Source of the DNA: Panagrolaimus kolymaensis | Taxonomy: Eukaryota; Nematoda; Chromadorea; Rhabditida; Panagrolaimidae | Reading direction: 5' to 3' | NCBI GenBank assembly: GCA_028622995.1 | Contig: JAJQJQ010000005.1 | Location: 8,550,730 to 8,614,729, forward strand | DNA: 64,000 bases | Shown here: positions 50,684-62,925 of the stretch, one piece after another | Position numbering within the stretch: the first letter of the stretch is position 1 | How the letters are laid out: every line of letters starts with the position of its first letter | The notes under the pieces: model-generated | Databases searched by the model: none | Told to the model about the DNA's origin: nothing | What the model saw: the letters and a program-made list of their open reading frames with translations, nothing else | Made by a program: the position numbers and the translations under genes

Positions 50684-51927
50684 AAAAAAATCTTCGTCGA
50701 CTAATTTATCAAACCAATAAAAAATTTCAAAATCTAAACCATTATGAATGCTAAAAGTTTTTTGAATTGTTTCCGCTTTTGCATTAAAAATCAATGATGA
50801 AGATTTGTTTTGAATTTTATCAACAACCTAAAAGTTTTAGAATTGATATTAAAAATTTTAGTTTAAAACAATATTTTACTGAATCATAAGTTTCGGCGGG
50901 ATCATCGTTTCCATCGAGCCAATCATCAAAAAATTTACATGAGTTATCAGCATAAAATTTAATTTTTCCTTTAACCTTCGAAGAAAGTTTATTGAATGTG
51001 GATGATTTTAAACTAAATACAGTATCTTCAATATTAAACCAACCACAACTTTTGTTATCAAGTAAAATATCCAACGATAATAATTTTGGGAAACTTGAAG
51101 AAACAAAATTCACAAGCTGATTAATCTTTGTTAAATCAAAATTACAAAAAGTCCCAGTAATAACAAGGGTTTTTACAAATGGAAATAAAACGCTGAAAAT
51201 TTCTTTTATAGTTAAAAAAAACAAATATTAAACTTAAATCACAAACTTTTTTGCTTCATTGTTAAGAAGAAATGGTGTTAAGTGTATACGGTCTAAATGC
51301 AAGCATTTGCATGCCATTGGTATTTTTAGAGGAACTTCCATGGAACCAACTTTATTGGAACTTGGCTTCTTTGAGTAATAGCTAAAAATTTTTTTAATGG
51401 GGTTTAATAAGTTTTTATACTCATCCAAGAAACTTTCATCCATTCTGACATTTTCCAAATCTGAAAATTTGATATATATATATATACTCTTTAGTAAATT
51501 GCCTTCAACCTTTTCTTATTAAATAATCAAAAATTTTGCATCTTTTTTCATTTTGACTAAAAGAACCATAAATTTCCAATTCATCAATAGCGCCACCAAT
51601 CTTAGCCAAAATTGGACTTAATAAAGGAAATTTATAAGAAATTTGATTTCTCTTAATTTTTCCATGCTGAAAAAAAGATGTGTAAATAAAAATTCCAAGA
51701 CCCAAAAAGCTTACATAATCAATAAAAAGAGTAATTCCATCATAAGAAAGTTCTGTGCATTTTGATCGACCAAAATAATTTAAAGCAACTTGAAAAGTTT
51801 CTTTTCCAGCTAACATAAAATTTTCTAATGGTTTTCTTTTAGGTGAATAAGAAAATGATAGAATGTAATCCGCTTCAAGAGTTTCGACAAAAATTTCATG
51901 AAGAATATCATGGTTAAGAATAGGCAT
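50681..51927 (-). CDS. F-box-like protein
   Basis: Four exons, 51510-51927, 51247-51460, 50880-51192 and 50681-50827, join in phase to 363 residues. The N-terminus, 'MPILNHDILHEIF' and later 'FMLAGKETFQVALNYF', fits a degenerate F-box, the Skp1-binding element of SCF ubiquitin ligases. The rest has leucine-rich alternation ('FPKLLSLDILLDN', 'VKTLVITGTFCNF') suggestive of a substrate-recognition surface, as in the expanded F-box families of nematodes. Intron 1 contains a (TA)n run at about 51472-51486. The second splice join uses a gtttgt donor chosen because it keeps the phase. The F-box call is by eye and moderate. Confidence 0.65.
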
Positions 51928-52111
51928 CTTAGGTTTTCAGAGTAAAAATAAACGTAAAAAAATCCAAAACCTCAAAAAAAGTAAGCAAAACAAATATGTA
52001 ATTATTTGAAAGAATGAAATTATTTTTGCGATCAAACAAAAAATGTTTTTAGTTGTTGGCTTTTTTTTATGTGTGGTCGGTCTGGTCTCATTTACCCATT
52101 ATTTGGATTTA

Positions 52112-52523
52112 GTAAAGGCCAGTGCTGCAAAAACGCGCGCTTTAGCGCGCGACGCTAAAATTTTATTTCGCGTTGTTTCGCGTTCGCGTTTCTTCGCGGT
52201 TTTTTTTCCGCGTTTGTTTAGCGTCGCGAATCAACGCTAACTTAGAATTTGAAACAAATACAGCAAAAGTAGTAGAACAATTAATTAGTTTTATTTATTA
52301 TGGCTTAAATATAAGCGTTGGATAAAAAAAATTACAAAAAATTACTTAATTATGCTTTAAAAAAGATTCGCGAAAGTTTCGCGAACTGTTTAGCGTCGCG
52401 TCGCGACGCGGTTTTTTTGTCTTTCTTTTTTAGCGTTCGCGCGCGACGCGCTTTTCTAAAAAAAGAAGCGCGCGCGTTCCGCGTTTTGTTTTAGCGTCGC
52501 GTTTTTGCAGCCCTGGTAAAAGC
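52112..52523. mobile_element. 396-bp MITE with GC-rich ends
   Basis: The element spans 52120-52515. The left end CAGTGCTGCAAAAACGCG and the inverse of the right end, CAGGGCTGCAAAAACGCG, match at 17 of 18 bases. The flanks gtaaaggc (52112-52119) and gtaaaagc (52516-52523) form an 8-bp target duplication with one mismatch. Inside, both ends carry cgcg/gcgt repeats around an AT-rich core. It is hAT-like by duplication length and CAG start but unrelated in sequence to the 1,156-bp element. The plus-strand frame at 52043-52240 is an artefact of these repeats. Confidence 0.85.
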
Positions 52524-52742
52524 TCACCTAGCCACTTCTTTGATTAGTTCCAAAATATTTAATTTTATTTTTATTTGTTTTTTGTTTCTAATATTTTTTT
52601 ATAAAAAAGTAAACAAAAAAGGCATAGTAAACTTTAGCTATAAAAATTTCATATAAACATGTTTACCCTTCTCTTTCGCTTGTTCAAACCTTTGCCAGTG
52701 GATCAGGGAGAAAAGCACAAGATGCAATGTGGATTTCAAATC

Positions 52743-52938
52743 AGAAACTTGTTTTACTTATCATCTCAAAATAGCTTTCTAAAAACGAAAAAAATTTACC
52801 ATCTCTGGCAGTCCATATCTCATCGGAAAATATCCTCATCTTTGTGATACTCAGTTTTGCCGAAGTATTGCCAGAAGCATCCAAAAAATACATCAGATTT
52901 AGCAGAAGTTGTAGGAGGATAAAGGAAATAACTTTCAT
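52743..52938 (-). CDS. possible small secreted protein or gene remnant
   Basis: From ATG 52938 the frame gives a signal-peptide-like start ('MKVISFILLQLLLNLMYFL') and then about 45 polar residues ('ITKMRIFSDEIWTARDGKFF') to a stop. Its first part lies in the duplicated segment shared with 50.4 kb. A further protein-like frame continues past the stop to about 52650 ('HLVLFSLIHWQRFEQAKEK'), so the present stop may be a splice or decay artefact. No family recognised. Confidence 0.3.
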
Positions 52939-53106
52939 GTAAAGTGAATATACAAATTTAGTTAACAACACCCTTGAGAGTTCACTCAATAAAAGTTTAA
53001 ATGACGATTTTTGAAAATTAGTACAATGCTTTTAAACAAACAAAAAAAAATTAGGAAAAGATAGTAAAAAAGAAAAACGTGTAATAAACAAAAAACGATG
53101 TAATTC
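52893..53106. repeat. direct duplication, copy 2
   Basis: Partner of 50433-50683. The two copies bracket the F-box-like gene and the 396-bp MITE, about 2.4 kb apart. Confidence 0.7.
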
Positions 53107-53423
53107 TTAACTTTTTTTGATCAAAAATTGCATACAAAAAATTCATGAAGTCCCTGCTGGATTATGAAACAAGAAACCTCAAACAATTTTTAAGCACAGT
53201 AGTAAAATAAAATAGGCGATATTAGAATAATATTATGATAAATCTTATCTTTGTTGTTGCCATCATTGATAGCAGCAGAACCTTTTGGAAAAAGCTTTTA
53301 AAGGACGATTGCATTTTCATTTTCTTTTCTTCATATTTTACAATGAAAGTTCCGAATAAATATATTTATTTTTTATACAGTAAAATAACAAAAGTAAGAA
53401 AATAAGAAAAAACAATAAAAAAT

Positions 53424-55266
53424 TTAAAAAAGAAATTTAACGGTTGGTACTTCAATTTGTGGCTTCCATGTATCCAATTTTTCTTTGAGTTCAGCTTTGA
53501 ATTGTGGTACATCCATTTCATCTTCCAAATAACTTAAATTAAGTACTACTATAGCTTTAGGTGCAAGTAATTTCTGAAAAGATTTTAAAAATTAATAGTA
53601 ATAATAAAGCTAAAATCTTACAGTAAGAACATCAAAAAGTTTATCAGCATGAAATGGCTCTTTTACAAATTGAAGGATAAGACGCTTGACATTGTTGCGT
53701 TGAGGAAGAGAACACGGTTCAATGGGATTTCTTCGAGGATGGATTCCACGAACAATGGCACTAAAAGTAAAACTTGTTAGAAAAAGCAAAGATAAATTTT
53801 AACATACCGAACATATTCTGCATTTGGAAGATGGATCAACAATTCGACGAGAGAAATAACTCTGCTATCATCACTCATAACAAAACTCTTTATTGAATTC
53901 CAATCTTCTACCATAGCAGATTGTGTAAGAAATTTAAAAACATGCATTGGAACACGAAGAGAACTTATAAAAATTTCCTTTGCCTCAATTCGATTATTAA
54001 GTGATAAAGCAATAGGGTGTGAAACATGAAGTGAATTTGTAATCCAATAAGGTTTGCCAAGATCAGAATTCTTTTCAAACATCATTTTCTTATTATCGAT
54101 AATTATTGTGATCTTCTTATCTGCTCCAACATGAAGATCATCAACCATAAAGTATGAGTTCTTTGGATAGAAGAATTTGCAGGTTCTTTCAAACTTTTTC
54201 CAAACTTCAGCATCAGCATTTTCACGAATGTAACACATGTGTGGATAAGGAAATGCGAAATATTGTCGTTCAGCATCATGATCAGTGAATGAAATCTTCT
54301 TTTGAAAAGACATGGGTTCATCTTCAGGTGTTGGAAACATTTCATCAGGAGTAGAAGCACTATCAAACATAGGCATCTTTTCACCAGATTTAAGAACTCT
54401 TTGATTGTAGCGTTTTTTAAATGTATTGTTTTCAAAGTTAAAATCGACATGGATTTTAGCTTCAGGATCAAGATGTTTCTGAAATATTATACTAATAATA
54501 ATAATAATTATCAAGAAGGAAAAAGCTTACTTTAACAAATGTGAAGAACCAATTAGCATTTAAAGATCGATCGACATTTGTAAGACTAAATTCAGCGAGC
54601 TTGTTTTTCCATGGAATAGCGAGTAGCTTTTTCATTGTTTGACGAGTAATATGGCATTTACACATCCTAAAAAATGTAAAATAAGCCAAGTTATGAGCTA
54701 AAAACATGGAAAAAGGTTTTTTACTTAATCATTCGAGCAGTTGGAACCAAAGATAAAACATCTTCCAAAGGCACAGGAGAATAATCAAGATCAGATATGA
54801 TTGAAGAGCTAATAGACATGTCTAAATATTCCAGATTTCCTGATTGTGTTAGACATTTAAAGCCTTTTAAGTTCATATCACAATTAGACATAGAAATTTC
54901 AGATGCGTCACATCGAACAATTTTAAAAATAAACGCGCCATCAGGTTCATGACGAGGGAATATATTCACTTTCTTAGTAATCCAAATGTTATTCACTTTC
55001 TTCAAAAACATTTCTAGCTCATCATCTTCCGCAAAAACCATGCATCCATCATACTTTTCATTTTCAATTCGTCGTTTCCATTGATCAATTTCTAAGGTAT
55101 CAACGATGAGGTATGGAGCTTTTGCAAAGAAATATTTGCATGTTCGATCCAGCATTTGTTTAACTTCAGAATCAGCTTTCATGTTGATGTGTTCGATGAG
55201 TTTCAGAGGAAATGGAAATTCTTGTACAGCAAAGTTTGAAAGATTGAAAGAAATTCTTTTACCCAT
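53424..55266 (-). CDS. two-module fusion protein of the 'RTCKYFF' family
   Basis: Five exons, 54725-55266, 54531-54666, 53808-54478, 53622-53760 and 53424-53573, give 545 residues without an internal stop. Residues 1-281 and 282-545 are two copies of one module. Matching blocks are 'RTCKYFFAKAPYLIVDTL' and 'RTCKFFYPKNSYFMVDDL', then 'GFKCLTQSGNLEYLDM' and 'VFKFLTQSAMVEDWNS', then 'VLSLVPTARMIK' and 'LLIHLPNAEYVR'. Module 1 ends in the acidic tail 'DEMFPTPEDEP', like the C-terminal tails of the single-module paralogues; module 2 starts at once with 'MSFQKKISF', matching the protein start 'MGKRISF'. Exon lengths repeat too (136 and 139 nt for the middle exon). An AG acceptor at 55272-55273 before the ATG suggests trans-splicing. 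The biochemical role is unknown. Confidence 0.8.
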
Positions 55267-55273
55267 GTTTACT

Positions 55274-56498
55274 AAAAAGTTTGACAAAATTATGTAATGT
55301 TCATAAAAAGGTTAAGCGATAATTAATGAAACGCGGAAGGTCGCAAACAATCAACAAAGTTATTTATTACATTTGGCTTTGAACACATTCAAGAAAAATA
55401 CATACATATATTGTTTTTTATGAAAAAAATAAAAGAAATGATTTTGTTTGAGTGTTTGGCGGAATTTTTTAGAAAACTGTGTTTTTCGTTTCGAGGTTTA
55501 TTGGGCATTTAAAAAAAATGGCATCAAGGTAATAAGTTTTTATTAAAGTAATCATTGTCTTCGAATTTATAAATTATGAATGATTGTTATCTATATAATA
55601 ATATTACGATAATCCAACTCATTTTTTCATACCTTTTAGTTATAATTCTTGTTTGTATAAATCCTCAGAATTCAAATTGGTTTAAAATATTTTGTTTTGT
55701 TTCAAATTATTGCTGGCTTTAATTTAAGCGTTTTTTTAGTTTGAAATTCAAAATTTAAAAAAATACGTAAAGCTAATGGAAGAGTTATTCAACAACAATA
55801 TTTTTTTGTGAGATCAAAAATTACTATGAACGCCATAAAATAATAAATTTTAAAGAATATCTTTATATTTTGTCTTTGTCTTTGTGAAAACTATTCCAAT
55901 CCCAAATCTTCTTTAATTTTGCTTTATTTTTTTTAAACTTGTCGCGAATATTCATCGCGATTATTCATCATTTACTATATCTTCGCCGCTTTCCCAGACT
56001 TGTTTACTATTTGTGGTTTCACAGATATTACTCACACTTGTTTACAACGTCCACTAAAGATCATATCCTTTCTATCTTCCTCTCTCTTTCTATTTCCAAC
56101 TTTTTACCCTTTTCACTATGATTCATTAACAATTTCTAATGTTATGAAAACCCCTATGCTTTCATCTAAAAGACACACTTCGTTAGGGCTCACACTTTTA
56201 TCCACCTTCGTTTGGTTTCCTATTTGTAATGGATTTTAAATAAAGAATTTATAAATCAAATTCTCGACAAAACTAATTAGATTCGATGAAAGTGTCCTTT
56301 TAATTTGTTATCTTTGTACATTTTTTTTAAAGTGCTACCATAATCTATGATTTCGTTACAATTTGAAGATATCTGTAATTTTTATTTATTTTTTCTCAAG
56401 GCAGGCATTTTTTATATATAAATTATTACAATAACAAGAAAAAAGAATGAATAAAGCAATTTAACAAACATGAAATAATATAAATAATAGTTACATAT
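55274..56498. other. intergenic
   Basis: No gene supported. Two overlapping plus-strand frames at 55939-56239 are not backed by domains or splice sites. Confidence 0.5.
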
Positions 56499-58543
56499 TT
56501 AAATTTCACCTAAAACAAATCCTCGAATAACTTCAGGTACACCCGAATCAAATCCAACAACATCTAACATATTTGGATCGGTTGGATCGGCAATGGTGAA
56601 TCCATTGGTGGCCATTCCCATAACAATGAGTTTTGAATTGGGTAAATTCATTTCTTTTCGATATTTTTTCATTGCTTCAAATGGATGAATTTCGCCAAAC
56701 CATGTTTCAGAATCGGTATAAACAATAAAAACATCGAATTCTTTTTTATTTTTAAGTGCCCATAACATTGGTTGAGCGCAATCGGTTCCACCAAAAGGAA
56801 GATCATCAACAATGTTCACGCATTCATCAAGGCTGAGATCTTTATGAATTTTTAATGGAATAAATCCATCTGTATGGAAACACATGGTTTCTACAATGGG
56901 TTCAGTTCTCATTGCCACCATTCCAAGTGCAATTGAAGCTTCACTACAAGATATTTGTGAACCGCTTACATTAGTTTGCATGGAACCAGAGACATCAAAA
57001 GCAAGACAAAATCTTTTGTTTGTTGGTTCAACATTGTGAAATGATTTATAGAATGCATCATCGAGAGCTTCAGAAATTTTTTCATTTACATCCCAATTAA
57101 GTTTTCCTTTAAGTCCATGTCCAGCTCGATATGTGGCAGCAGCGATGAGAACATTGAGAGGATGGATTCTTGCGCGTTTGAGTGCGGCTTCATCAGTAAT
57201 TTTCTTAATTACTGCATCAACATATTTTTGATTTTCTGGATCTGTGCCAGTGATGATTTCAAGGGAAGAAAGTTTTGAAAGATTTCGAATTAAAGCAGTC
57301 ATAGGCATATCTTCAAGCAAAGCCTTCCAAACTTGAGGGAAATTAAGGAATTCTGATGGAACATGTTCACGAACAAAACCATTTTCACGAATTAATGCAA
57401 CACATTTATGAATATTTTTTTCTTCAGGTTTAAGTGCTTTTAATTCAATAAATTTTTGAAGGAATTTAAGGGTTTCATTTTGAGGCATTTCTTTAGCTTT
57501 GTTTGCTTCAACTTTATATTCCCTTTTTTTCTTTGATGGTGGAGTATATTCAACTTCATTTTTACCGCTATCAATTGTTCCATGAACCGCAAAACTTAAT
57601 AAATGATCATAAAGTAAAGCATTATCATTCTTTTTGCTTACATCTGGATGAGATAAACGAAGCAAATCACGATGTGACCATCCATTTCTTGATGGATATT
57701 TAGTAATATGCATTGAAAGGGTTTTAGGTTCCAATGATAAATACCATTCACCTATGGTTCGACGCATTTGTCTTCCCCATCCTGATTTGTTATCAATACT
57801 TTTGCTAGCCATTTCACAATAATTTACAAAACTAAAGAGATGAGTTGGAATTCGACAAACTTTAGAAACCATGGAAGCAGCAGTTTTTTGAAGAGTTCCA
57901 AGATATTTTTCATATTCGATTTTTTGTGTTGCGTTAAGATCAGTTCTCTTGAATATGGAAGCTTTAGCACAAAGAGCTAAACAAAAAAGGGTTGTTTCTT
58001 GTTTGGGTGCTCGACCAGCAAGAGAAATATTTACAACTTCTTGAAGGACTAAAGCTCCTTTGCCTTTTTTAATTATTTCAATCACTGCAGTAACATTTTC
58101 CATTGTTAATTGTTTTTCTGTAGCATAATATGAGCCACCAGTGGTTCCAAGAATGATGAAGCGACGAACTCTAATTTCATCAGATACTTGAAAAACAAAT
58201 CCGCCTGCATTGTTTTGAATCTGAAAAAGGCAATGGGTAAGTTTTATATCCAGGAAATTAGTTAACAAAAGTGTTTCTAAACTTAAAATCAAACACAATA
58301 AAGTAAAAGGTTTATATATTCTCAAATGTGCAATCTTATGTTCCAAATGTTGCAAAATTTTACTGAACCAAAACATGCAACATTTTTTTCTCGTATATCC
58401 TTTGTTTCTCACTCTAAATAAAACCATAAATAACTTACTTGATCATCACGAATTTTAGTCATTTGTCCACTTTTAAATCCTTCCAATTGTTCAAGGCTTC
58501 GACGAATATCATCAAGGCAGAATGGAGTCGGACCAGATTCCAT
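56499..58543 (-). CDS. rop-1: Ro60 / TROVE-domain RNA-binding protein
   Basis: Two exons, 58439-58543 and 56499-58220, give 608 residues, close to nematode ROP-1. Ro60 is a ring-shaped RNA-binding protein that holds Y RNAs and misfolded small RNAs in quality control. The start 'MESGPTPFCLDDIRRSLEQ' is followed by the HEAT-like TROVE ring (about 36-435; 'FIILGTTGGSYYATEKQLT' and 'KTAASMVSKVCRIPTHLF' are characteristic). The von Willebrand A domain has an intact metal site: 'DVSGSM' (444-449), Thr near 514 in 'FGGTD' and Asp near 538 in 'YTDSE'. The long open frame into the 218-bp intron is read-through of intron sequence and is not part of the protein. No Y RNA gene was recognised nearby. Confidence 0.93.
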
Positions 58544-59279
58544 TATAAAAATAATATTCTTTGTTCTGGTCAAAAATGTAATAAACCTTTAAAAAATGAG
58601 CAAAGAAGCAAAGAATGAATCAACAACAACGTTTTTGGATCGATTTTATACAAACACACATACACTTCCGCACTCGACCAAAAAAATACGTCCAACCTCT
58701 TTCTTTTTTTGTTTTGTTTGTTGTTTCGAAAGTAAAAAAAAAGAGCCAAACCCCAAATATAAATTTTTTATTGAACGTTGGTGCTATGCAACGAACGACA
58801 AGGACAGTTTTTTTAGGAGTGTTAAAAATGGTGAACTTGTTGTTGCATCATGTTAGGCAAATAAAATTTCTACATAAAAAATAAATGTTTTGAAATCTTT
58901 TCTAATTATTATCTTGTAATGTAACTAAAAAATGTGACAACAGCAGTAGCACTAATAAATCACTGGCGACGATGACGAAATGAGTTAAGCGTTTAAAATA
59001 TTGGGGAGAGAGAAGAGAGTTTATTTAATATTTACAAAACGAATTACAAAAAAGCAAACAAAAAAATTCAACAAAATTTGCAATAAAGGTGAAAGAAAAA
59101 ATTTATGGCAAAATTTTATAACAACGAGGTTTTTGTACTTGAAAACATCAATAAATTACAGTAACCTTTGGTGGAGGTTAAAAATTTTGGATTAAAGTTT
59201 TTTGTCGCTAATTTAACTAAACTTTTTGCCCCAAAGTTAGATAGTTAGTTTATCGAAGGAGAAAATACAATAGAAGAGA
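58544..59279. other. intergenic
   Basis: Upstream of the Ro60 gene; no gene seen. Frames at 58596-59195 are overlapping and Lys-rich. Confidence 0.5.
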
Positions 59280-59478
59280 TTATTTTAAGGGTGACTTCCA
59301 TTGTATATTGGTGATGAGATATGGGGCTTCTTTGAGGAAATATTTACAGGAGTGACCAAGCTTTTGTTTAATTTCGGCATTTGCTTCATTGCTGATATAT
59401 GTATTCGATGAGTTCGGCAGGAAATTAAAATTGTTGTTCAACAACATTTGATAAATTGAAAGAAAGCTTTTCAACCAT
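59280..59478 (-). pseudogene. decayed fragment of the 'RTCKYFF' family
   Basis: From ATG 59478 the frame reads 'MVEKLSFNLSNVVEQQF', then a stop, then 'FPAELIEYI'. After a one-base shift it continues with 'ANAEIKQKLGHSCKYFLKEA' and 'PYLITNIQW' to a stop at 59280. Each piece aligns in order with the N-terminus of the two-module gene (MGKRISFNLSN, FPFPLKLIEHI, ADSEVKQML, TCKYFFAKAPYLI). Only the first 65 codons remain, with a stop and a frameshift. Confidence 0.75.
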
Positions 59479-60281
59479 TTTCGTCTACAAAGTAATTTGA
59501 CGAATGAAGTTGCTTGAAATCGCAAAATTTTCATATGTCGGTTTTTTACAAACATCGATAATTTTTTTTCATTTCCATAGCTTTAACTTAATTTTGTTAC
59601 TTAGCAAAGAAATGTGTGAGAGACTATTTCCCGATGCCTTACGACTAACAAAATAATACCTCTTTTTTTATTTGCCATTGAAAAACCTTTCTGCCTGTAT
59701 GTGCTTTTTAATAAAATATAATTTTAAAAAAAGTTTTTCATTCAACTTTATAATAAGGCATTTTTTGTAGTCGACTATACCCATAAGCTTTGTTGTTAAA
59801 AGGTGTAATTTTTTTTATTAGCCACATGAAAATATTGACTTTTCTTCAAAAAGTAAATATGCGACGAAATTAGAAGGGTGCGTATTCAACCAATTTCACA
59901 CTATCAAAAAAAAATGTATGGACCCTATGCTAGCCGCTAGCAACTTCGACAAATAATGGCTTTGTAACAACAGTTTATTTATATTTTTGAATCAACAAAA
60001 TTTTTTTATAAAAACGCTTTTCACTTTTTTTATTCAAACAATAAAGTAAGAAAAAACTTAGGTTTTTTTTTTCTTTCAGCTACTGCTTCTCTTATATTTT
60101 TTTCCCTTATCAATGGTGTTTTCTAACAACAAACAATAATCGCAAAAATAAAAATGCGTATTCAATTTCTCATCTTCTTCGATTTTTTGTTTTGATGATT
60201 TTACCGCTGTTGTTGCTTCGCCGTAAATTTTTACGTTGGTTCCATTTTTTATTAGCTTTCTTCTTTTCTTTGAATATTAAA
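59479..60281. other. intergenic, upstream of the glycosyltransferase
   Basis: No separate gene seen. An upstream in-frame ATG of the glycosyltransferase lies at 60195. Confidence 0.5.
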
Positions 60282-62210
60282 ATGAAAATAAGGAGGATGG
60301 TTGCAAGGTATGGAATGAAAAATTTAATTTTATATATATTTTTATTTATTGTATTTGTATGGATTTTATTTTATTTATTTTTATCGGTGAGAAAATTCTT
60401 TTTTGAGTTTCGCTCCTGGAAGCTAAAATTCGACAATCATGTAAAGCTAAAACCAAAAATAAAATTTCATGGTCGTCAAAGCTGAAAATTTTTAACCAAA
60501 AAACCTTTTTTTAATTACCAAAAAATTAAATAATTGTTAAAAATTCAAGTTCGATTACCTTTACTTTATTTTTTAGGATTCAAGTATTCGAATAGCAGAT
60601 GATGGAAAAAATTTAAAAGAAATATCTAATAATTGGTTGAAAACTTATGACAATAGCAATCGAAAGTTAGCCTTATTTTTTAACTTTCAAATTTTACTTT
60701 TTTATTTTTTATAGTTTCATAGTCGATGAATCAAAACTTTTAACTTCATATTCCCAACAATCTGAAGTTTTATCCTATCAATTAAAAATCCCTCGAGCTT
60801 TGGATATTTTACCTGCTTTTCGAGAAAATGTAAATTGCAATATTCTCTTTGATCCAAATCATTCAAATTATAAAAACGCTTCATTGAAAGCTTTAAAATG
60901 GACGTTCATAAGAAGTGACTATGAATTTTGGCAAGAATTTGATGAAACTCCAAATATTTGTAAAACTTTGGAAGAAACTTTTTCATTTTTCGATAAACCA
61001 TTGAGCAATGAAGAAGCTGAATATCCATTAGCTTATGGAACGTTGGTTTACCAGGATATTCGACAAATGTTATATGTTTTATCAGCATTTTATCAACCTC
61101 AAAATGCTTATTGCATTGCCATCGATGATAGAGCTTCGGGAGCTTTTAAACGACAAATGCATACTTTTCAAAGTTGCTTTCCGAATATTCATGTTTATGT
61201 TAGTTTTTTTTAAATAAAGAATTGAATATCAAAACAATTCAATCTTTTAGCATTTTAGATAACTCGAAAAATTGAATACGGTGGCCCTCAAATCCCAGTA
61301 GTCGTTCTTTCATGTCTTCAAAAATTAGTGGAAAGAAAGCATCCATGGAAATATTTTCAATATCTTAGTGGAGTGGATTTACCTTTAAAAACAAATTTGG
61401 AAATGGTTAGAATTTTTAAAGCTCTTAATGGAACTTTTAATGCTGAAGTTACGAGATTAACTCCAACTCGATATCCTCAAAAAGTAAGACTTTAAAATTT
61501 GTAAATCCCATTAAAAATAATTTTACAAGCCTTTAGTCGTCGATATCAAAGCCACCATTACCTTTATGGAAATCATCACTTTCTGCAACATTTTCACGTG
61601 AATCAGCAAACGCTATAGTTACTAATCAAGCTGTATATAAACTTTTATTATATCTTGGATATGCCCCAATTCCAGATGAAACATTATGGGTCACAATTGC
61701 AGGGAATCCAGATTGTAAAAAATTGCATCTTTAATTTTCATAACTTCTAAATTATTAATTTCAGATATTCATATACCTGGTGGCTTTTCAGCATCAGATT
61801 TTTATACTAAAATTTTGGCGGATTTATATAACCCCAAACATGATATTCATAAAGTTGATACTCTTCAACGTTATCCTTTACGATCTTATTATATTTCAAG
61901 ATATCAAGAATGGGAAGAACCAACAGAAAAATTAGGAACTCAACAAAAATGTTCTGGCAAATATTCTCATTATTCCTGCATTTTTGGTGTTGGCGATATT
62001 CCACGACTAATTGTGAGACCCGAATTAGTCGCACATAAGTTTTATCTCGATTCACAACCAGCAGCATTTTTTTGTTTATATGAAAATATAAGACTTCGAG
62101 CAATGAATTACACGGATCAAGAAACATTTGATGCTTCATATTATTCTCAACTTCCACAAGTTCAACTTTCGCAAGGGAAATCACTGAACGAAGTTCAATT
62201 CTTTTTTTAG
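60282..62210 (+). CDS. GT14 (core-2/I-branching type) N-acetylglucosaminyltransferase
   Basis: Six exons, 60282-60386, 60577-60665, 60715-61198, 61259-61483, 61537-61714 and 61765-62210, give 508 residues. It is a type II Golgi membrane protein: a short basic start ('MKIRRMVARYGMK') and one helix ('LILYIFLFIVFVWILFYLFL'), then the luminal catalytic domain. Family marks are 'PLAYGTLVYQDIRQMLYVLS', 'FYQPQNAYCIAIDDRASGAF', 'YGGPQIPVVVLSCLQ', 'WKYFQYLSGVDLPLKTNLEM' and 'ALNGTFNAEV', all typical of the branching beta-1,6-GlcNAc transferases expanded as the gly genes in nematodes. The C-terminal domain supplies 'CSGKYSHYSCIFGVGD' and 'PAAFFCLYENIRLRA'. An alternative start at 60195 would add a second hydrophobic stretch and is less likely. 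The exact sugar acceptor cannot be told. Confidence 0.9.
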
Positions 62211-62925
62211 TTAGAGTTTTTTTTCGCTTAATAAAGAGTTCGTAAAACTCGCAATCGATGTAAAGCATATTATTGCAAAATAATATCCGCAAGAAATAAA
62301 CTCGAAAAAATGAGGTAAATGCGTTTTGTTATCCAGCAGGAGAAATAGACAAACGCTGAATCAATCACATTCGTTGGGCAAAAGCTAATAATTTGTTTCA
62401 TTTTTGAACTTTGACAAAAAAATAGTTAGCAATTTTTATCATCATTTTTATATATTTTTATTTCAATAAGACACATTAATTTTTGTTTTGAACATATCTT
62501 TTTTTTGATATATCCATTATTAGAACGTTTTATAAAGAGTTTGCTCATAGCTAACATTGTTTGCCATATCCTCTCCTGATTTTTTTGTTGCAGCATGATA
62601 CGATAAAATAAAAAGCTTAATGAACTCAAAACAACAAATATTTTATTCCTAAAGGTCCATTTTCTGTGGGAGTATGTTTTCGACTATCGATTTGGGAGAT
62701 AATGACTACTCTCCTTTTCTTACCATATGTATGCAGGCTTATAAATGCACATTTAATAAACATTAACGGGTATTTTTAAGTGTAGTTAAAAATAATTACA
62801 CCTTGTTATTTATTTTTTTCTCATTAATATTTTTTGAGAAAACTTTAACCCTAAAAATGTTATTTTGTTTCAAAAAATGTGAAAGTATTTAAAGATTTTA
62901 TTTTGTTTTTGCGTGTTTTTAAAGA
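62211..62925. other. intergenic
   Basis: AT-rich; no gene seen. Minus frames at 61807-62629 are shadows or noise. Confidence 0.5.

Noticed and set aside
52043..52240. 65-codon plus-strand frame with a hydrophobic start
   Set aside because: It runs from unique sequence into the GC-rich end of the MITE, so the C-terminal half is transposon sequence.
54492..54707. Separate 71-codon gene
   Set aside because: It contains the 136-nt second exon of the fusion gene plus flanking intron sequence.
58221..58427. N-terminal extension of the Ro60 frame (hydrophobic, from 58427)
   Set aside because: It is intron read-through. A better first exon at 58439-58543 with a canonical gtaagt donor gives the conserved start.
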